Shown here in pieces: positions 62,192-64,000 of a stretch of 64,000 nt of DNA. The stretch lies in the NCBI GenBank assembly GCA_949298575.1, contig CASFXH010000001.1, positions 84,735 to 148,734 on the forward strand, given 5' to 3'. Each line of letters opens with the position of its first letter. Positions within the stretch are counted from its first letter, which is position 1. Under the pieces are notes generated by a model. That model was not told the DNA's origin. It worked only from the letters and a program-made list of their open reading frames with translations, and searched no databases. Made by a program: the position numbers and the translations under genes. The stretch comes from an uncultured Parabacteroides sp. GTDB taxonomy: Bacteria > Bacteroidota > Bacteroidia > Bacteroidales > Tannerellaceae.

Positions 62192-62201
62192 TATCTTCGC
62201 G
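62192..62201 (+). promoter_or_regulatory. -7 element of the AI-2E family transporter gene
   Basis: TATCTTCGCG, 27 bases before the ATG at 62229. It is divergent from the U32 promoter, 60 bases away. Confidence 0.5.
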
Positions 62202-62228
62202 AAGATTAAGGAATAAAATACGTAAGCC

Positions 62229-63356
62229 ATGAGTTCGTTGTTCGATAAACCATTTACGTTCGATCGGGTGGTCCGGATAGTTATCGGTATATTGATTGTT
62301 TCCGGGATCGTTTATTTGTTGGCGTTGTTGAAAAACGCCTTGTTGCCTTTTTTGATCGCTTGGCTTTTCGCTTATATGGTTCAGCCGATCGTGAAGTTTT
62401 TTGAGGTTCGTTTGCGTTTGCGTAGCCGGATCCTGGCGATCGTCGCGACATTGCTTTCTTTGAGTTTAGTGGTCGCCGTCATCGTTTTGATCGTTGTGCC
62501 TTCTATCAGTTCAGAAGCGGAAAAAACATTGGAGCTGCTTCGGGAAAAAGGACCTGATCAAGGCAATATTCCTTTTGTTCCTCAAGCATGGATTGAATAT
62601 TTGGAAAGTCATTTGGATGTAGAGCAGCTGAAGAACTTTTTAAGTCGTGAGAATTTTTTGAATGCGCTCCGCCAAATTGCTCCTCAAATGTGGATGATCC
62701 TGTCAAATACGTTCTCGGTGATTTTTAGTATTACGATTGTTTTTGTCATTTTCCTTTATTTCATATTTATCCTGTTGGATTACGAAAAACTGTCCCAGTT
62801 CAGTCGGAACATGCTGCCCAAACGTTATCAGCCCTTTATGAATGGTCTTTTGGATGATGTGGAGTCCAGTATGAATCGCTATTTCCGTGGGCAGGCTTTA
62901 ATCGCGTTTTGTGTAGGTGTTTTGTTTGCCATAGGTTTTAAGATTATCGGGTTGCCCTTGGGGATTGCTTTGGGCTTATTTATTGGTTTATTGAATTTAG
63001 TACCTTATTTGCAAACGATCGGGATTCTTCCGATGATTCTTCTGTGTTTGTTGAAATCAGCTGAGACAGGTGAGAACTTTTGGTTGATATTTGGTCTGTC
63101 GGTGTTAGTGATGTGCATAGTTCAGGCAATTGAGGATTTGATTTTGACTCCCAAAATCATGGGAAAAGCTATGGGACTGAATCCAGCGATCATTTTATTG
63201 TCTCTTTCCGTGTGGGGATCTTTGCTTGGTTTTATTGGTTTGATCATAGCGTTGCCTCTGACGACCCTATGCCTTTCTTATTATAAACGCTTTATCTTAT
63301 CGGAAGAGGATTCTTTGATGGAAGAAGAAACTATTGAAAATGAAAATGTTGGTTGA
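62229..63356 (+). CDS. AI-2E (YdiK/TqsA-like) family membrane transporter
   Basis: 375 residues with about eight membrane segments, the family pattern FLIAWLFAYMVQPIVKFFE, a soluble helical stretch about 95-150, and conserved GLFIGLLNLVPYLQTIG and EDLILTPKIMGKAMGLNPAI. Members export small molecules or act as Na+/H+ antiporters; specific role unknown. The gene is less GC-rich than most of the window. Confidence 0.88.
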   Translation: MSSLFDKPFTFDRVVRIVIGILIVSGIVYLLALLKNALLPFLIAWLFAYMVQPIVKFFEVRLRLRSRILAIVATLLSLSLVVAVIVLIVVPSISSEAEKTLELLREKGPDQGNIPFVPQAWIEYLESHLDVEQLKNFLSRENFLNALRQIAPQMWMILSNTFSVIFSITIVFVIFLYFIFILLDYEKLSQFSRNMLPKRYQPFMNGLLDDVESSMNRYFRGQALIAFCVGVLFAIGFKIIGLPLGIALGLFIGLLNLVPYLQTIGILPMILLCLLKSAETGENFWLIFGLSVLVMCIVQAIEDLILTPKIMGKAMGLNPAIILLSLSVWGSLLGFIGLIIALPLTTLCLSYYKRFILSEEDSLMEEETIENENVG

Positions 63357-63394
63357 AAAAGGATAAAGCGCTTTAGAAAAATGTCTCGAATTTT

Positions 63395-63426
63395 TTTGTC
63401 AATTCAAAATAAACCCCTACCTTTGC
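63395..63426 (+). promoter_or_regulatory. promoter of the tRNA-Lys gene
   Basis: TTTG (63395-63398), 19 bases, then TACCTTTGC (63418-63426), a full match to the Bacteroidetes vegetative promoter. The tRNA begins 27 bases later. Confidence 0.8.
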
Positions 63427-63453
63427 AACCGCATTCAAGAAAATGCAGAGGCT

Positions 63454-63526
63454 GATTCGCTAGCTCAGCTGGTAGAGCACATCCCTTTTAAGGATGGGGT
63501 CCTGGGTTCGAACCCCAGGCGGATCA
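63454..63526 (+). tRNA. tRNA-Lys (anticodon TTT)
   Basis: 73 bases. Acceptor arms GATTCGC and GCGGATC, D-arm GCTCAGCTGGTAGAGC, anticodon stem CATCC/GGATG around CTTTTAA (anticodon 63487-63489), T-arm CTGGG-TTCGAAC-CCCAG. CCA is not encoded. It is followed by a terminator and by an integrase gene, so its 3' end is the likely attachment site of an integrated element. Confidence 0.97.
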
Positions 63527-63561
63527 CTCAAACAAAAGCCAAAAGGCGACAACAAAAAGAC

Positions 63562-63596
63562 AAGTCCTACAAAATCAATATTTTGTGGGACTTTTT
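63562..63596 (+). terminator. terminator downstream of tRNA-Lys
   Basis: Arms AAGTCCTACAAAA and TTTTGTGGGACTT (one wobble) around TCAATA, then TTTTTATT. Confidence 0.8.
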
Positions 63597-63604
63597 TATT
63601 GCCC

Positions 63605-63742
63605 TTTGGCGACCCTGACCGCCAAAAAGAGGGCATTGGCGGACAAAAATTAGTACCCAATTCGTACCCCCGACAAGATTTTCAAAAAAGGGGTACGATT
63701 TGTCGGAAATTGGCGAAACGCTGTCGGGATTTGGCGACCCTG
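63605..63742. repeat. direct and inverted repeats at the left end of the integrated element
   Basis: TTTGGCGACCCTG occurs at 63605-63617 and 63730-63742. TTGGCG also occurs at 63636 and near 63703, and CCGCCAA/TTGGCGG forms a hairpin at 63619-63642. An inverted pair TCGTACCCC/GGGGTACGA lies between. Such repeats between an att site and an integrase gene are typical arm-binding sites of tyrosine integrases; the assignment here is inference. Confidence 0.5.
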
Positions 63743-63796
63743 CATTTATCTCATTATGAGTTAATAAAAGTAGTTTTGTAACTTAAAAAATGAGGT

Positions 63797-64000
63797 ATGA
63801 GATCGACATTCCGAGTATTGTTCTTCTTGAAGCGGGACAAGGTAAAAAAGAACGGTAATATGCCTATTATGGCACGTATTACCATTGACGGGAAGCTGGC
63901 ACAGTTCAACACCAAACTTGAAGTCAATCCCAAGAACTGGCAAGCCAAGACGGGAAAGGTGTCCGGACGTGGAGCGGAGTTTACCCGCATGAATGAAATG
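63797..64000 (+). CDS. tyrosine-type site-specific integrase, N-terminal part (3' end outside window)
   Basis: 68 codons are visible from ATG 63797 to the window edge without a stop: MRSTFRVLFFLKRDKVKKNG, then MPIMARITIDGKLAQFNTKL and NPKNWQAKTGKVSGRG. This is the Arm-DNA-binding domain of the Bacteroidetes conjugative-transposon/ICE integrase group. The catalytic domain is beyond the window. Codon use is more AT-rich than the core genes. Its position 270 bases after tRNA-Lys marks the start of a mobile element. Confidence 0.85.
   Translation, partial: MRSTFRVLFFLKRDKVKKNGNMPIMARITIDGKLAQFNTKLEVNPKNWQAKTGKVSGRGAEFTRMNEM

Larger units (their letters stand above)
63527..64000. mobile_element. 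left end of an integrative element at tRNA-Lys
   Basis: The element probably starts at the 3' end of tRNA-Lys, contains the repeats at 63605-63742 and an integrase gene reading away from the tRNA, and continues beyond the window. The matching right attachment site and cargo are not visible, so type and size are unknown. Confidence 0.6.

Noticed and set aside
62096-62230. Longer start of the U32 peptidase at 62230
   Set aside because: The stretch contains a promoter box and does not resemble the family; it also overlaps the start of the divergent transporter.

Overview
The window comes from a GC-rich member of the Bacteroidales. Supporting signs are a SusD/DUF1735 tail, a PglZ-domain PorX regulator of type IX secretion, a type IX C-terminal sorting tail, a TPR/HTH sensor beside a DUF3244 protein, three DUF6261 genes, and Bacteroidetes-type promoters. 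The T9SS signs, the high GC of most genes and the gene content fit a Tannerella-like species better than Bacteroides; that assignment is inference.

Layout. 1-1349: tail of a glycan-uptake (SusD) operon. 1615-5307: two secreted M28-type peptidases. 5401-8783 (-): a PfkB sugar kinase and two tandem CE1-type esterases. 8949-9929 (-): DUF6261 gene 1, with a repeat array behind its promoter. 10283-15713 (-): an unknown protein, an acyl-CoA synthetase with its XRE-cupin regulator, and a TGS-uridine kinase-like protein. 15783-20615 (+): folP, cdaA, pta-ackA and pyrH. 20627-24260 (+): a TPR/HTH sensor, DUF3244, an AT-rich lipoprotein and a beta-barrel protein. 24271-25638: array plus DUF6261 gene 2. 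25815-29911 (-): GH29 fucosidase and a T9SS-exported protein. 30042-32700: hflX and an orphan trpB2. 32892-35376 (+): twin outer-membrane porin-like proteins. 35784-44240 (-): an eight-gene run (acetyltransferase, parE, coaD, S41 protease, two chromate-transporter halves, C11 peptidase, asd). 44346-45619: array plus DUF6261 gene 3. 45775-47407: dusB, an Imm17-like protein, tsaE. 47589-54096 (+): TolC/MacA/MacB efflux system followed by a LytS/LytTR two-component pair. 54098-56794 (-): PBP4 and an MFS transporter. 57262-59303 (+): an AraC-type DNA-binding protein and porX. 59311-62095 (-): dprA, a thioesterase and a U32 peptidase. 62229-64000: an AI-2E family transporter, tRNA-Lys, and the left end of an integrative element cut by the window edge.

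The most unusual feature is a set of five intergenic tandem arrays (10028-10275, 24271-24728, 35429-35680, 44346-44668, 56917-57169). Every gene-free gap above 300 bp holds one. All have a 41-42 bp period, yet each locus has its own sequence. In three arrays the unit is clearly palindromic or built from about 21-bp modules used in both orientations. Three arrays lie directly upstream of the three DUF6261 genes; one sits between two convergent terminators and one between two divergent promoters. They look like DNA-level elements (four helical turns per unit) rather than genes or CRISPR, and I know of no described system that matches.

Most promoters share a -7 element TANNTTCGCG, a variant of the Bacteroidetes TAnnTTTG box.
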